A stretch of 33,285 nt of DNA, taken from contig CAVZYN010000014.1 of assembly GCA_963779515.1 (NCBI GenBank), forward strand, positions 1 to 33,285, written 5' to 3'. The stretch is from CAVZYN01 sp963779515. GTDB taxonomy: Bacteria; Pseudomonadota; Alphaproteobacteria; Rhizobiales; Hyphomicrobiaceae. The position numbers and the translations under genes were made by a program. Below, piece after piece: positions 1 through 8,868 of the stretch. Below the pieces are notes generated by a model. It did no database searches. It had not been told where the DNA came from and worked only from the letters and a program-made list of their open reading frames with translations. Every line of letters starts with the position of its first letter. Within the stretch, counting starts at the first letter, position 1.

Positions 1-197
1 ATTTTTCCAGCTTGTATTTTCTGCGGCCCGCTCGAAATTGGGTGGCGTGCTTGCGCCCCGTCAACACGGTTTGCCCCCCACATAACTGCGTTCAAAAACT
101 ACATCACAGGGCTGACCAAATCATGTAGTCTCATAAGCGGGAACGCTGCACGACCAGGGGACACGAGATCTCGGCGAGCGGCGATGGGAGATCAAGC

Positions 198-851
198 GTG
201 GTGCGCGCGCTCAAAGGATTGACGTGCTTGACCGCTGTGTGCTCCTCGCTGTTCGTGGCGGGCCTCCTGTTCTTTGCCTCATCGATCCACCGCTACGAAA
301 AGGCCGAACTGCAGCCCGCCGATGGAATCGTGGTGCTGACAGGGGGCGAGCAGCGTGTCCGCGAAGCGATCAAGCTGCTGGCGGACGGACACGCGCGCCG
401 GCTTTTGATCTCGGGTGTCAACCGGCAAACCACCCGCGATGATCTCCGCCGGCTGACGGGGCTTGCCAGCGTACTGTTCGATTGTTGTGTCGATATCGGT
501 TACACGGCGCTCGACACGATCGGCAATGCCGAAGAAACCCGGGATTGGGCAAAAACCTGGCAATTCAACAAGCTGCTTGTGGTGACGTCGACTTATCATA
601 TGCCGCGCAGTCTCGCCGAGTTCAGCCGCGCCATGCCAGCTGTCGATCTGCTGCCGCATGCGGTGGCGTCCCGCAACTTCCACACTGAGGCGTGGTGGTT
701 GCACGCGACGACGGCGAAGATCGTCGCCATCGAGTACGTCAAATACCTGTCGTCGCTATCGGGCCTCACCGCCCTGCGCCTCTTGCGTCAGCAGGACGGG
801 GGCGCTATCGCAGCAAGCTCGGGTGCCCGCATGCGTGTGTCGAGGCTTTGA
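198..851 (+). CDS. YdcF family (DUF218) envelope protein
   Basis: This encodes a 217-residue protein of the YdcF/SanA-like DUF218 family, thought to act at the cell envelope; the reaction is not established. One N-terminal hydrophobic segment (about residues 8-28) should anchor it in the inner membrane with the domain outside the cytoplasm. The family core runs from about residue 40: ADGIVVLTGG, then RRLLISGVN, then LLVVTSTYHMPRS, the usual order of conserved strands. The start is a GTG at 198; a second GTG follows directly at 201, so the exact start is uncertain. plsC begins 36 bases downstream on the same strand, suggesting co-transcription. In related genomes this pair often follows ftsX, which is not seen in bases 1-197. 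Family assignment is firm; function is not. Confidence 0.85.
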   Translation: MVRALKGLTCLTAVCSSLFVAGLLFFASSIHRYEKAELQPADGIVVLTGGEQRVREAIKLLADGHARRLLISGVNRQTTRDDLRRLTGLASVLFDCCVDIGYTALDTIGNAEETRDWAKTWQFNKLLVVTSTYHMPRSLAEFSRAMPAVDLLPHAVASRNFHTEAWWLHATTAKIVAIEYVKYLSSLSGLTALRLLRQQDGGAIAASSGARMRVSRL

Positions 852-887
852 CGCGGGCGCCCGCCACCTTGGGTTTCGCCGCCGATC

Positions 888-1655
888 ATGCTTTTTTCCC
901 TGCTCTACGCTCTCGCATTCTACGTGACGACCACGCTGTTTCTGGTGTGTGGCATCTGGCTGCTGTTGGCGCCGCGGTCGTGGGCCATGCAAGGTTTGCT
1001 GCTGCACGGACGCGCCTGTACGTGGCTTCTCAAGGTCATATGCGGCACGACGTTCGAGGTGCGCGGACAATCGCGGATTCCGCGTGATGGCTGCCTAGTC
1101 GTCGCCAAGCATCAGTCGGCGTGGGACACTTTCGCGCTCCTCCCGCTGTTCCGCGATCCTGCGGTGGTGCTGAAGGACGAGTTGAAGCTGATCCCGGTCT
1201 ACGGCTGGTTTTGCGTGAAATTCGCCCACATTCTGGTGAAGCGCGAGAAGGCCGCTATTGCACTGAAATCGCTGATCCGGGACGCTCGCGCGCGCATCGC
1301 CGATGGGCGTCAGATCCTGATTTTTCCGGAAGGAACCCGGCGCACGCCCGGTGCACCGCCCGACTATAAGTCGGGTTATGTGGCCCTCTACGAGGCACTT
1401 GGTGTGCCATGCGTTCCGCTCGCGCTGAACTCCGGCCTCTTCTGGCCGCGCCGCTCGCTGATGCGGTATCCCGGCAAGATCACGGTGGAGATCCTGGAGC
1501 CCATCGCACCGGGGCTGCCGCGCGCGGAATTTCGCCGGCGTATCGAAAGCGAAATCGAGACCGCAACCGCGCGTCTGGTGATGGAGGCGCTGAGCGAGCC
1601 AAATCCTCCGCCCAAGCCCGTGCAGGATCCGCAGGAGCAGCGTGCGGTGGCATAG
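888..1655 (+). CDS. plsC: 1-acyl-sn-glycerol-3-phosphate acyltransferase
   Basis: This 255-residue protein is the membrane enzyme that puts the second acyl chain on lysophosphatidic acid to give phosphatidic acid, the precursor of all phospholipids. The acyltransferase box HQSAWD (H75 and D80, the HX4D catalytic pair) and the FPEGT substrate-binding box (residues 146-150) are both intact. The first 30 residues form a hydrophobic membrane segment. Length and motif spacing are normal for PlsC. It follows the ydcF-type gene after a 36-base gap, so the two are probably one transcription unit. The C-terminal 20 residues are proline-rich and poorly conserved. Confidence 0.92.
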   Translation: MLFSLLYALAFYVTTTLFLVCGIWLLLAPRSWAMQGLLLHGRACTWLLKVICGTTFEVRGQSRIPRDGCLVVAKHQSAWDTFALLPLFRDPAVVLKDELKLIPVYGWFCVKFAHILVKREKAAIALKSLIRDARARIADGRQILIFPEGTRRTPGAPPDYKSGYVALYEALGVPCVPLALNSGLFWPRRSLMRYPGKITVEILEPIAPGLPRAEFRRRIESEIETATARLVMEALSEPNPPPKPVQDPQEQRAVA

Positions 1656-1689
1656 TGAGATCAAAAAGAGAACTTAATAAGAACATTTA

Positions 1690-1718
1690 TTGACTTTTTA
1701 CAACCAATTGGCTATCCT
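1690..1718 (+). promoter_or_regulatory. Sigma70-like promoter of nrdJ
   Basis: TTGACT (1690-1695), a 17-base spacer and TATCCT (1713-1718) match the sigma70 consensus at 5/6 and 4/6 positions with ideal spacing. An A/T-rich run just upstream (about 1661-1690) could serve as an UP element. The predicted transcription start is near 1725, about 30 bases before the ATG at 1756. The TTG of the -35 box lies in frame with nrdJ and could be mistaken for its start codon. Seen in sequence; activity is inferred. Confidence 0.6.
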
Positions 1719-1755
1719 CTCCCGCAGTACAGTGGACTGTGTTTGGGTCGCCGCC

Positions 1756-4293
1756 ATGTCAAAGCCTCGCGTATGGCCCCCGATCTCCGCCAAGATCTGG
1801 GACATGAAGTACCGGCTGAAGAGCGCCGATGGCGCGCCGGTTGATCAGACGATCGACGATACGTTTGGGCGCGTCGCGCGTGCGGCCGCCGCTGTCGAGA
1901 AGGGCAGCCAGCGCGCCGTCTGGAGCCGGCGCTTCGACGAGGCGCTGCGCGATTTCAGCTTTATTCCCGCAGGCCGCATCCTGGCCGGCGCCGGCACCGG
2001 GCGGCAGGTGACGCTTTTCAATTGCTTTGTGATGGGCCGGATCGAGGACGATCTGGGATCGATCTTCGAGCAAGTGCGGGAAGCTGCGCTGACGATGCAG
2101 CAGGGTGGCGGTATCGGTCATGATTTTTCGACTTTGCGGCCGCAAGGCGCACTGGTGAAAAGCATCGGCGCGGATGCGTCGGGGCCGGTCAGCTTCATGG
2201 ACGTCTGGGATTCCATGTGCCGGACGATCATGTCGGCGGGCGCGCGGCGCGGCGCCATGATGGCGACGCTGCGCTGCGATCATCCCGACATCGAGCGCTT
2301 CATTGACGCCAAGCAGACCGCCGGACGGCTGACGAATTTCAATCTGTCAGTGCTCGTGACCGACGCCTTCATGCGAGCGGTTGCGGACGGCGCTCCGTGG
2401 GATCTGGTGTTCGGCGGCAAAGTCTATCGGACAGTCGCGGCGCGCGCATTGTGGGAGCACATCATGCGCGCGACCTATGACTATGCCGAGCCGGGCGTCA
2501 TTTTTATCGACCGCGTCAATGCCCAGAACAATCTCGGATACTGCGAACAGATTCACGCGACCAATCCGTGCGGCGAACAACCCCTGCCGCCGCACGGGGC
2601 ATGCCTTCTCGGATCGATCAATTTGGCGGCGCTGGTGCGCGAACCGTTCACCGAGCGGGCAACCATCGATACGGCGCGTCTGGAGGACCTGACGGCGGTG
2701 GCCGTGCGCTTTCTCGACAACGTCATCGATGCATCGCGCTATCCGCTGCCCGCGCAGCGCAAGGAAGCGAAAGACAAGCGCCGCATCGGCCTTGGCGTGA
2801 CGGGGCTCGGCGACGCCCTGATCATGGCCGGCGCGCGCTATGGGTCGGATCGGGCGGTGGCACTGGCTGAGACATGGATGGCGGCGATCGAGACCGCGGC
2901 CTATCGGGCAAGCGCCGCAATCGCGGCGGAAAAGGGCAGTTTTCCCCTCTACGACGCCGAGAAATACCTAGCCACGCCCGGCATAAGGCGTCTGCCCGAG
3001 CCGGTGCGGCGCGCGATCCGCAAGAACGGCATGCGCAACGGGCTGCTGACCTCGATCGCGCCGACGGGCACGATCTCGCTGCTGGCGGGCAATGTGTCGA
3101 GCGGCGTTGAGCCGGTGTTCGATTTTATCTCCAAGCGCCGGGTGCTGATGCCTGACGGGACCACGCACGAAGAAACCGTCGAGGATTTTGCGCACGCGGC
3201 GTATCACGCGCGCTTTGGTGCGGACGCGGCCCTGACGGACGCGTTTGTGACCACGGCCGATCTGACCCCCGCCGATCACTTGAAGATGCAGGCGGCCCTG
3301 CAGCGCCACGTCGACAGCTCGATCTCAAAGACGATCAATTGCCCGGAATCGATCAGTTTCGACGCCTTCAAGGGCATTTATGCGGAGGCCTATGCGCTGG
3401 GCTTGAAGGGCTGCACTACGTATCGGCCAAGCCCGGTGCGCGGCGCGGTCCTGGTGTCGGCGCGCGCGCCGGCCACAGGGCCACAGATGCCCGAACTGCC
3501 AAAGACGCAGGTGGCGAAGGCCGCATCGATCGCCGTGCGCGCCGCGCCCGCTCGCGAAGTCGTGGAACAAGGAGCTGCACCCGCACCCATGCCCGCGGCA
3601 CCAGGCAACAGCGGTGCGGTCGTCTACATGTCGGAACCCCTTGAACGCGAGCCGGCGCTGGCGGGATACACGTACAAGCTGCGCTGGCCCGCGAGCGACC
3701 ACGCCCTCTACATCACCATCAACGACATCGAGCGCGATGGACGGCGGCGGCCATTCGAGATTTTCATCAACTCGAAGAACCTCGAGCACTACGCGTGGAC
3801 GCTCGCCTTGACGCGGATGATCAGCGCGGTGTTCCGGCGCGGCGGCGATGTGTCGTTCGTGGTGGAAGAGCTGAAGGCGGTGTTCGATCCGCAAGGCGGG
3901 CATTGGATGGCCGGACGGTATGTGCCGAGCCTTCTGGCCGCCATCGGCGGCGTAATCGAGACGCACATGCGCCGGATCGGGGCGTTGACCGCGCCAGAAA
4001 ACCACGATTTGAACGAAGATGCGAACGACGCTATCGGCGAAGATGCGCGCGCACCGAAGCGTCTACCGGTGAGCGTGGCGGCGCGGGCACCGCAGGAGCC
4101 TCAAGGCCGAGCGGACGCGATGCCAAAACATCGTGATGCCACGGGAGGCACGCGGATAGACGGTGGCCGGGCGGATCAGAGCCCACGCGGCTCCATGGTC
4201 ACACGGTCGTGTCCTCGCTGCCACGCCCTCACGTGGGTGCGGGAGGAAGGCTGCTGGGTGTGCCGGACTTGCGGCCACTCGAAGTGCGGTTAA
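1756..4293 (+). CDS. nrdJ: Class II (B12-dependent) ribonucleotide reductase
   Basis: This enzyme reduces ribonucleotides to deoxyribonucleotides with adenosylcobalamin as radical source, so it works with or without oxygen. From the ATG at 1756 it is 845 residues. C90 (in FNCFVMG), N270, C272 and E274 (in NPCGEQPL) match the redox and catalytic positions of the ten-stranded barrel; GCTTYR near residue 553 closes the barrel domain. A TSCPD domain follows (about residues 634-742). The last 30 residues hold CPRC and CRTC pairs, a zinc-ribbon-like tail with a terminal cysteine suited to reducing the active site. An in-frame TTG at 1690 would add 22 residues, but it is the -35 box of a promoter, so 1756 is preferred. 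No cobalamin riboswitch or clear NrdR box is visible in the short leader. Confidence 0.93.
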   Translation: MSKPRVWPPISAKIWDMKYRLKSADGAPVDQTIDDTFGRVARAAAAVEKGSQRAVWSRRFDEALRDFSFIPAGRILAGAGTGRQVTLFNCFVMGRIEDDLGSIFEQVREAALTMQQGGGIGHDFSTLRPQGALVKSIGADASGPVSFMDVWDSMCRTIMSAGARRGAMMATLRCDHPDIERFIDAKQTAGRLTNFNLSVLVTDAFMRAVADGAPWDLVFGGKVYRTVAARALWEHIMRATYDYAEPGVIFIDRVNAQNNLGYCEQIHATNPCGEQPLPPHGACLLGSINLAALVREPFTERATIDTARLEDLTAVAVRFLDNVIDASRYPLPAQRKEAKDKRRIGLGVTGLGDALIMAGARYGSDRAVALAETWMAAIETAAYRASAAIAAEKGSFPLYDAEKYLATPGIRRLPEPVRRAIRKNGMRNGLLTSIAPTGTISLLAGNVSSGVEPVFDFISKRRVLMPDGTTHEETVEDFAHAAYHARFGADAALTDAFVTTADLTPADHLKMQAALQRHVDSSISKTINCPESISFDAFKGIYAEAYALGLKGCTTYRPSPVRGAVLVSARAPATGPQMPELPKTQVAKAASIAVRAAPAREVVEQGAAPAPMPAAPGNSGAVVYMSEPLEREPALAGYTYKLRWPASDHALYITINDIERDGRRRPFEIFINSKNLEHYAWTLALTRMISAVFRRGGDVSFVVEELKAVFDPQGGHWMAGRYVPSLLAAIGGVIETHMRRIGALTAPENHDLNEDANDAIGEDARAPKRLPVSVAARAPQEPQGRADAMPKHRDATGGTRIDGGRADQSPRGSMVTRSCPRCHALTWVREEGCWVCRTCGHSKCG

Positions 4294-4503
4294 CGACCTC
4301 AGGTCAAGATCGGATTCCGCGCGAAAGGCTTGATATCGCGCTGAAATTGCGGCGCACACACAAGTTGTGGAGAGTGCGTAATTCGCGGTTGAGGCCATGG
4401 TCGTAATTTGCTAGCTTCTCCGCATGGGTGGGTACATGTCTGTATTCTGAAGCCGCAGGCGCTGGGGAGCGTGTCGGTTTTGGGTAGAGTAGATGGTGTG
4501 CGC

Positions 4504-4965
4504 ATGTTGACCCTCGATCCCCCTGTCCGGCCGATCCTTCGATCTTCGACGAACGCAACGGCCAAAGCGCCGCTGGCGCGCGGGCGTGGCACGTCCAAGG
4601 AAGCGCCCAAGCAGGACGAATTGCGCGAGCCTGCTCGCAGCCAGAAGGCACCCCGCGCATGCACATGGCAAGGCGCGTCGGGCCGAGTCTATCTGCATCG
4701 GGTGTACGACTTCATTTGGTGCCCTGAAATTCCCAACGCCAACGTCGTGTTCGTGCACCGCGCCTGCCTGGGGCCACGCACCGTGCTGCATGCAGGCGTC
4801 GTCGAGAACGGCGCGCCGTCGTTGAACCTCGCTCAAATCCGCCAACTCGGCGCCCAGCTCGGCGCCAACGAGATCCATGTCTACGACGGCGAGGACGATC
4901 CGGCGGAGAGGATTGCGATCGCAGACGACGTGCATCGCGGCCAAGCCGACGACGACAACGTTTGA
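4504..4965 (+). CDS. Conserved hypothetical protein
   Basis: I do not recognise a named family. The 153-residue product has a low-complexity, charged N-terminal third (to about residue 55) followed by a compact domain containing GRVYLHRVYDFIWCPEIPNA and, near the end, LGANEIHVYDGEDD. No signal peptide or membrane segment is visible. The ATG at 4504 is preferred over an in-frame start at 4408, because the extra residues look like translated leader. A weak promoter-like pair, TTGAGG (4389) and TAGCTT (4412) 17 bases apart, lies upstream. It sits 210 bases after nrdJ and converges with the ChaC-like gene, 51 bases away. Possibly a small protein restricted to alphaproteobacteria; this is inference. 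Confidence 0.65.
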   Translation: MLTLDPPVRPILRSSTNATAKAPLARGRGTSKEAPKQDELREPARSQKAPRACTWQGASGRVYLHRVYDFIWCPEIPNANVVFVHRACLGPRTVLHAGVVENGAPSLNLAQIRQLGAQLGANEIHVYDGEDDPAERIAIADDVHRGQADDDNV

Positions 4966-5016
4966 GATTGCCTCCTTCGCCGCCGCAATGGAAGGCGCCG
5001 ACAGGTCGCTGAATCG

Positions 5017-5733
5017 TCAGGATTGGCTTCGGAGCGCGCCCAGCCCCAAGCGGTTGCGATAGAGAAAGCGACGGCGCTCGAGGGGGCGCAGTTTCTGGAT
5101 AACCAAAGTGCGAAACGGCAACGGTTGGCGGGCGACGGTGGCGCGCAGGCTGTGCGACACTGGGCTTTTGTGATCCGATCCCATGAAGCCGGCAGCGTGG
5201 GTGCATGAGAGCGCGAGCACGCGCTCGAGCGCGCGTTCGCGGATGCCGAGCGCTTTCAAATGCGCGACAGTGTTGATGAGGTAATCGAGATTGGCGCCGG
5301 AACGGCCGCGCGCGCCGCGGATGTAGCGAGCCTGCGTGGTGACGCAGAGTCTGCCGGCATAGCTTGGATGCGCGCGCTCGACGATATACGCAAGGGCCGC
5401 GACGGTGCGATGCGGCGTGGTCGCGAGCGTGAGTTCGACATGGGCTTCGCGATAGACGCCATTGACCTGCTCGCGTTTGCGCAAGTAGCGCAGCACGCTG
5501 CCGGCAAATTCAGCACCAATCCGGAACGCGATGCCGTCGCAGGACTGGCCGCGGTCGAGGCCGAGCACAAGACCGGGGCGCTGGGGTGTGCCGCGATGAT
5601 GCGTCGAGGTGATGCAGAACGCACGGTGCCAGCCGTCGAGCCGCGCGCGGTGGGACTCGACATAGTCGAAGCCTGGATTCCACATCAGCGAACCATAACC
5701 GAACACCCAGAGCTCGCCGCGGGGCCCCGTCAT
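5017..5733 (-). CDS. ChaC-like gamma-glutamylcyclotransferase
   Basis: The 238-residue product belongs to the ChaC/GGCT family, whose glutathione-specific members split glutathione into 5-oxoproline and Cys-Gly in the cytoplasm. The signature WVFGYGSLMWNPGFDY near the N terminus is the substrate-binding loop, and further family blocks (GWHRAFCITSTHHRGT, GLVLGLDRG) follow. The ATG at 5733 lies four bases after the tyrA stop, which fixes the start and indicates one operon with hisC and tyrA; a longer reading upstream would overlap tyrA. Why it is linked to aromatic and histidine genes is unclear. The last 50 residues are rich in Arg and Leu and may be lineage-specific. Confidence 0.85.
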   Translation of the reverse strand: MTGPRGELWVFGYGSLMWNPGFDYVESHRARLDGWHRAFCITSTHHRGTPQRPGLVLGLDRGQSCDGIAFRIGAEFAGSVLRYLRKREQVNGVYREAHVELTLATTPHRTVAALAYIVERAHPSYAGRLCVTTQARYIRGARGRSGANLDYLINTVAHLKALGIRERALERVLALSCTHAAGFMGSDHKSPVSHSLRATVARQPLPFRTLVIQKLRPLERRRFLYRNRLGLGALRSQS

Positions 5734-5737
5734 TACG

Positions 5738-6691
5738 TCAGGACACTTTGGGAGGCGACGCGGAGGGGGCGGCGCCACGGCCGAAGTCCGGGGCTGCAGT
5801 ATCCTGCCCGGCCTGGATGATGCCACGGCGAATCGCACGCGCATCGGTGAATAGCTTGAACAGCGTATCGCCGTCGCCATAGCGGATCGCGCGCTGCAGC
5901 ATCGTCAGATCCTCGCTGAAGCGAGCAAGCATCTCCAGCACGGCTTCCTTGTTGTTGAGGAAGACGTCGCGCCACATCGTTGGGTCGGACGCGGCAATGC
6001 GCGTGAAATCGCGGAAGCCGCCGGCCGAGAATTTGATGACTTCGCTGTCCGTGACGCGCTCGAGGTGCGCGGCGGTGTTGACGATGTTGTAGGCGATGAG
6101 ATGCGGGACGTGGCTGGTGATGCCGAGGACGAGGTCGTGGTGGTCCGCGCTCATGATCTCGACGTTGGAGCCGCAGGCCTCCCAGAACGCCTTGAGTTTG
6201 GCGACCGCCGCAGGATCGGCGTTTTCGGTGGGCGTCAGCACGCACCAGCGGTTGTCATAGAGCGTGGCGAAGCCGGACTCTGGCCCCGAGTGTTCGGTGC
6301 CGGCGATCGGGTGGCCGGCGATGAAGTGGACGCCCGCTGGAACGTGCGGCGCGCAGTCACGCACGATCGCGGATTTGACGGAGCCGACATCGGTAACGAT
6401 GGCGCCGGGCGCGAAGGCGGCAGACATTTCGCGGGTGAGGTCGCCGCAGACGCCAACGGGCGCGCACAGAATGACGAGATCGGCACCCTTGGCGGCTTCG
6501 GCGGCGGTGGCGTAAGCGGCGCTGACGAGGCCGAGGCGGAGCGCGGTCGCCCGCGTTTCTGACGTGCGGGCGTGGCCGACGATCTCGCGGGCGAGCCCGC
6601 GCCGGCGCATGGCGTGGCTGAGGCTCGAGCCGATCAGGCCGATGCCGATTAGCGCAACGCGCTCGAACATCGGCTGCGCGGACGGCGTCAT
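5738..6691 (-). CDS. tyrA: Prephenate/arogenate dehydrogenase
   Basis: This 317-residue cytoplasmic enzyme oxidatively decarboxylates prephenate or arogenate with NAD(P)+ on the route to tyrosine. The N-terminal Rossmann fold shows VALIGIGLIGSSLSHAM (dinucleotide loop, residues about 13-29), then VILCAPVGVC and IVTDVGSVKSAI. HFIAGHPIAGTEHSG is the family's substrate-binding block, and HDLVLGITSHVPHLIAY lies in the helical C-terminal dimerisation domain. The ATG at 6691 overlaps the hisC stop as ATGA, a sign of translational coupling, so this start is well supported. Which substrate (prephenate or arogenate) is used cannot be told from the sequence alone. Confidence 0.92.
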   Translation of the reverse strand: MTPSAQPMFERVALIGIGLIGSSLSHAMRRRGLAREIVGHARTSETRATALRLGLVSAAYATAAEAAKGADLVILCAPVGVCGDLTREMSAAFAPGAIVTDVGSVKSAIVRDCAPHVPAGVHFIAGHPIAGTEHSGPESGFATLYDNRWCVLTPTENADPAAVAKLKAFWEACGSNVEIMSADHHDLVLGITSHVPHLIAYNIVNTAAHLERVTDSEVIKFSAGGFRDFTRIAASDPTMWRDVFLNNKEAVLEMLARFSEDLTMLQRAIRYGDGDTLFKLFTDARAIRRGIIQAGQDTAAPDFGRGAAPSASPPKVS

Positions 6692-7800
6692 GCCCGCCCC
6701 ATGAACTGCGCGAGGGCTGAGATGACGGCGCGATTGTCGTCTTCGGTGCCGATGGTCATACGAAGCGCGTTCGGCAAGCCATAGGCGCCGACGGCACGAA
6801 CGATGATGCCTTTGGACTTGAGCGCGGCGTCGGCGGCTTTCGCGGTCTTCGGCGAGCCCTCGGGGAAATGAATCAGGATAAAGTTGCCGACGCTCGGCGT
6901 CACCTTGAGGCCGAGCTTTTCCAGTTCGGCGGTGACCCATGGCAGCCAGCGCTCGTTATGGAGAATACCTGCTTCGACGTGGCCCTTGTCCTCGATCGCG
7001 GCGATGCCGGCGGCGAGTGCCGGCGCCGAGACGTTGAAGGGGCCGCGCACGCGGTTCAGAACGTCGGCGATCGCAGCCGGGCAATAGGCCCAGCCGAGAC
7101 GCAGCGCCGCAAGGCCGTGGATTTTCGAGAACGTGCGCATCATCAGGACGTTTTCCGAGTTGCCGACGAGTTCGATACCAGCTTCGTAGTCGTTGCGGCG
7201 CACGTACTCGCAATAGGCGGCGTCGAGCACGAGGATCACGTGCTTTGGCAGACCGGCGTGTAGACGACGGACCTCCTCGAACGGGATGTAGGTGCCGGTT
7301 GGATTGTTTGGGTTGGCGAGGAAGACGATTTTGGTTTTGGGCGTGACACGGCTGAGGATCGCATCGACGTCGGTCTTGAAGTCCTTTTCGGGCGCGACGA
7401 CGGGGACGCCGCCATTGGCGAGCGTCGCGATGCGGTACATCAGGAAGCCGTGCTGAGTGTAGATGGCCTCGTCCCCTGGGCCGACGTAGGCGTGCACGGT
7501 GAGACCGATCAGTTCATCGGAGCCTGCGCCGCAGACGATCCGGTCGGCGTCGAGGCCAAACTGGCGCGCAATGGCGCGGCGCAGCACGGTCGCGCCACCG
7601 TCCGGATAGCGCTCGAGGTGATCGGCCTCTGCCTTGAAGGCGGCGATCGCCTTGGGGCTGGCACCGAGCGGCGACTCGTTCGAGGAGAGCTTGATGGGTT
7701 TGAGGCCACCCGGGATGGCGCTCTCGCCGGGCACATAGGCGTTGATGTCGAGAATACCGGGCTGCGGGCGCGGTCCGGTCGTGGCAAGGGGAGCGGTCAT
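6688..7800 (-). CDS. hisC: Histidinol-phosphate aminotransferase
   Basis: A 370-residue class I/II PLP-dependent aminotransferase that converts imidazole-acetol phosphate to histidinol phosphate; in alphaproteobacteria such enzymes may also transaminate prephenate. K226 in TFSKIHGLAALRLGW is the PLP-binding lysine, NPNNPTGT (163-170) the substrate/PLP-contact block, and KLSSNESPLG (37-46) the N-terminal substrate motif. The ATG at 7800 gives the normal family length; the frame stays open to 7929, but those residues look like translated leader and overlap a possible promoter. The coupling to tyrA by an ATGA overlap fits a role in both histidine and aromatic amino acid synthesis. Confidence 0.93.
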   Translation of the reverse strand: MTAPLATTGPRPQPGILDINAYVPGESAIPGGLKPIKLSSNESPLGASPKAIAAFKAEADHLERYPDGGATVLRRAIARQFGLDADRIVCGAGSDELIGLTVHAYVGPGDEAIYTQHGFLMYRIATLANGGVPVVAPEKDFKTDVDAILSRVTPKTKIVFLANPNNPTGTYIPFEEVRRLHAGLPKHVILVLDAAYCEYVRRNDYEAGIELVGNSENVLMMRTFSKIHGLAALRLGWAYCPAAIADVLNRVRGPFNVSAPALAAGIAAIEDKGHVEAGILHNERWLPWVTAELEKLGLKVTPSVGNFILIHFPEGSPKTAKAADAALKSKGIIVRAVGAYGLPNALRMTIGTEDDNRAVISALAQFMGRA

Positions 7801-7835
7801 CGTTGAGCTCTGGTCGAATGCGGCGGTCGGCCAGA

Positions 7836-7864
7836 GTGATAGTCGAGAGAGTGGGAGGATGCAA
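7836..7864 (-). promoter_or_regulatory. Possible promoter of hisC-tyrA-chaC
   Basis: Read on the minus strand: TTGCAT (7864-7859), 17-base spacer, TATCAC (7841-7836), ending 36 bases before the hisC ATG. The -35 matches consensus only at its first three bases; the -10 matches at four. Spacing and position are good, and the 155-base gap after gluQ would need a promoter if hisC is not read from upstream. Confidence 0.35.
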
Positions 7865-7955
7865 AGGCGGCAGATTGGCAAGCGCCTGGGTTTCGCGAAT
7901 AAACTCCTGACCGTGATTAAAGTCGCCACGGAGGGGTGCGGTTGGGGCCGCGGGT

Positions 7956-8846
7956 CTACCCGAGCGGCACCGGCGGAATGAGTGGCGTGATGAGGGCGCG
8001 GATGCCGGCGGGTGTGACGCCTTGCGCGCGCAGCGCCGCGAGGCTGACATCGCCGGCGCTTTTCGAGAGTTTGCGGCCTGCGGGGTCGGTGTAGAGCGGG
8101 TGGTGGAAATAAAGCGGCGCGGGCAGATCGAGCAGCACCTGCAAGAGACGATGCAGGTCGGTCGCGGCGTAGAGATCGCGTCCGCGCGTGACGTGGGTGA
8201 TGCCTTGGTGGTGATCATCGATGACGACCGAGAGATGATAACTCGTCGGCGTCTCCTTGCGCACGATGACGGGATCGCCCCAGCGAGCGGGATCCGCGAC
8301 TACGATCCGGCCGCGCTGATCTTCGGAGAGTTCCGTGAATGTGAGTATCGCCGGCCCGATTTTCGTGCGGGCGAGCGCCAAGGCCATCGCCATATTGAGG
8401 CGCAGGACAAACGGCTCACGCGCGGCTTTGCGCCGCGCGATCTCGGCGGGCGTAAGGTTTTTGTGGAGACCGGAATAGAGCGGCGCGCCATCGGGATCGC
8501 ACGCGTTGGGGTTGGTCACGGCGGCAATTTCTGCGCGCGTCGCAAAGCAAGGGTAGAGCAGCCCGAGACCGTCGAGGTGCCGCGCCGCCGCGCGATAGCG
8601 ATCGAAATGCTCTGATTGGAGCAGAACCGGCGCGTCCCAGGTGAGGCCGAGCCACGCCAGATCCTCGAACACGCCGGCGACGAACTCCGGCCGTGCACGG
8701 GCCAGATCGATGTCTTCGATGCGGATGAGGAACCGGCCGCCGAGCGCGCGGGCGTGCGCGGCGACCGTCAGGGCGGACAGCGCATGGCCAAGATGCAGGC
8801 GGCCATTGGGCGAGGGCGCAAAGCGCAGGACGGGCCGTCCGGTCAT
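7956..8846 (-). CDS. gluQ: Glutamyl-Q tRNA(Asp) synthetase
   Basis: A 296-residue paralogue of the glutamyl-tRNA synthetase catalytic domain that lacks the anticodon-binding half. Family members charge glutamate onto the queuosine base of tRNA(Asp). The class I signatures are present: HLGH at 18-21 after FAPSPNGRLHLGH, and KLSKSAGD near residue 255. Cysteines in LYPCFATRAEI and NACDPDG lie where the family's zinc site is found. FLIRIEDIDLARARP is the glutamate-binding block. It starts 22 bases after the stop of the exported unknown protein upstream, suggesting a two-gene unit. Confidence 0.92.
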   Translation of the reverse strand: MTGRPVLRFAPSPNGRLHLGHALSALTVAAHARALGGRFLIRIEDIDLARARPEFVAGVFEDLAWLGLTWDAPVLLQSEHFDRYRAAARHLDGLGLLYPCFATRAEIAAVTNPNACDPDGAPLYSGLHKNLTPAEIARRKAAREPFVLRLNMAMALALARTKIGPAILTFTELSEDQRGRIVVADPARWGDPVIVRKETPTSYHLSVVIDDHHQGITHVTRGRDLYAATDLHRLLQVLLDLPAPLYFHHPLYTDPAGRKLSKSAGDVSLAALRAQGVTPAGIRALITPLIPPVPLG

Positions 8847-8868
8847 GAGCCGATCCTGCGCCGAGGCG

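Noticed and set aside
1656..1755. Possible cobalamin riboswitch or NrdR box before nrdJ
   Set aside because: The leader is too short for a B12 riboswitch, no B12-box-like sequence is visible, and no convincing paired NrdR palindromes were found.
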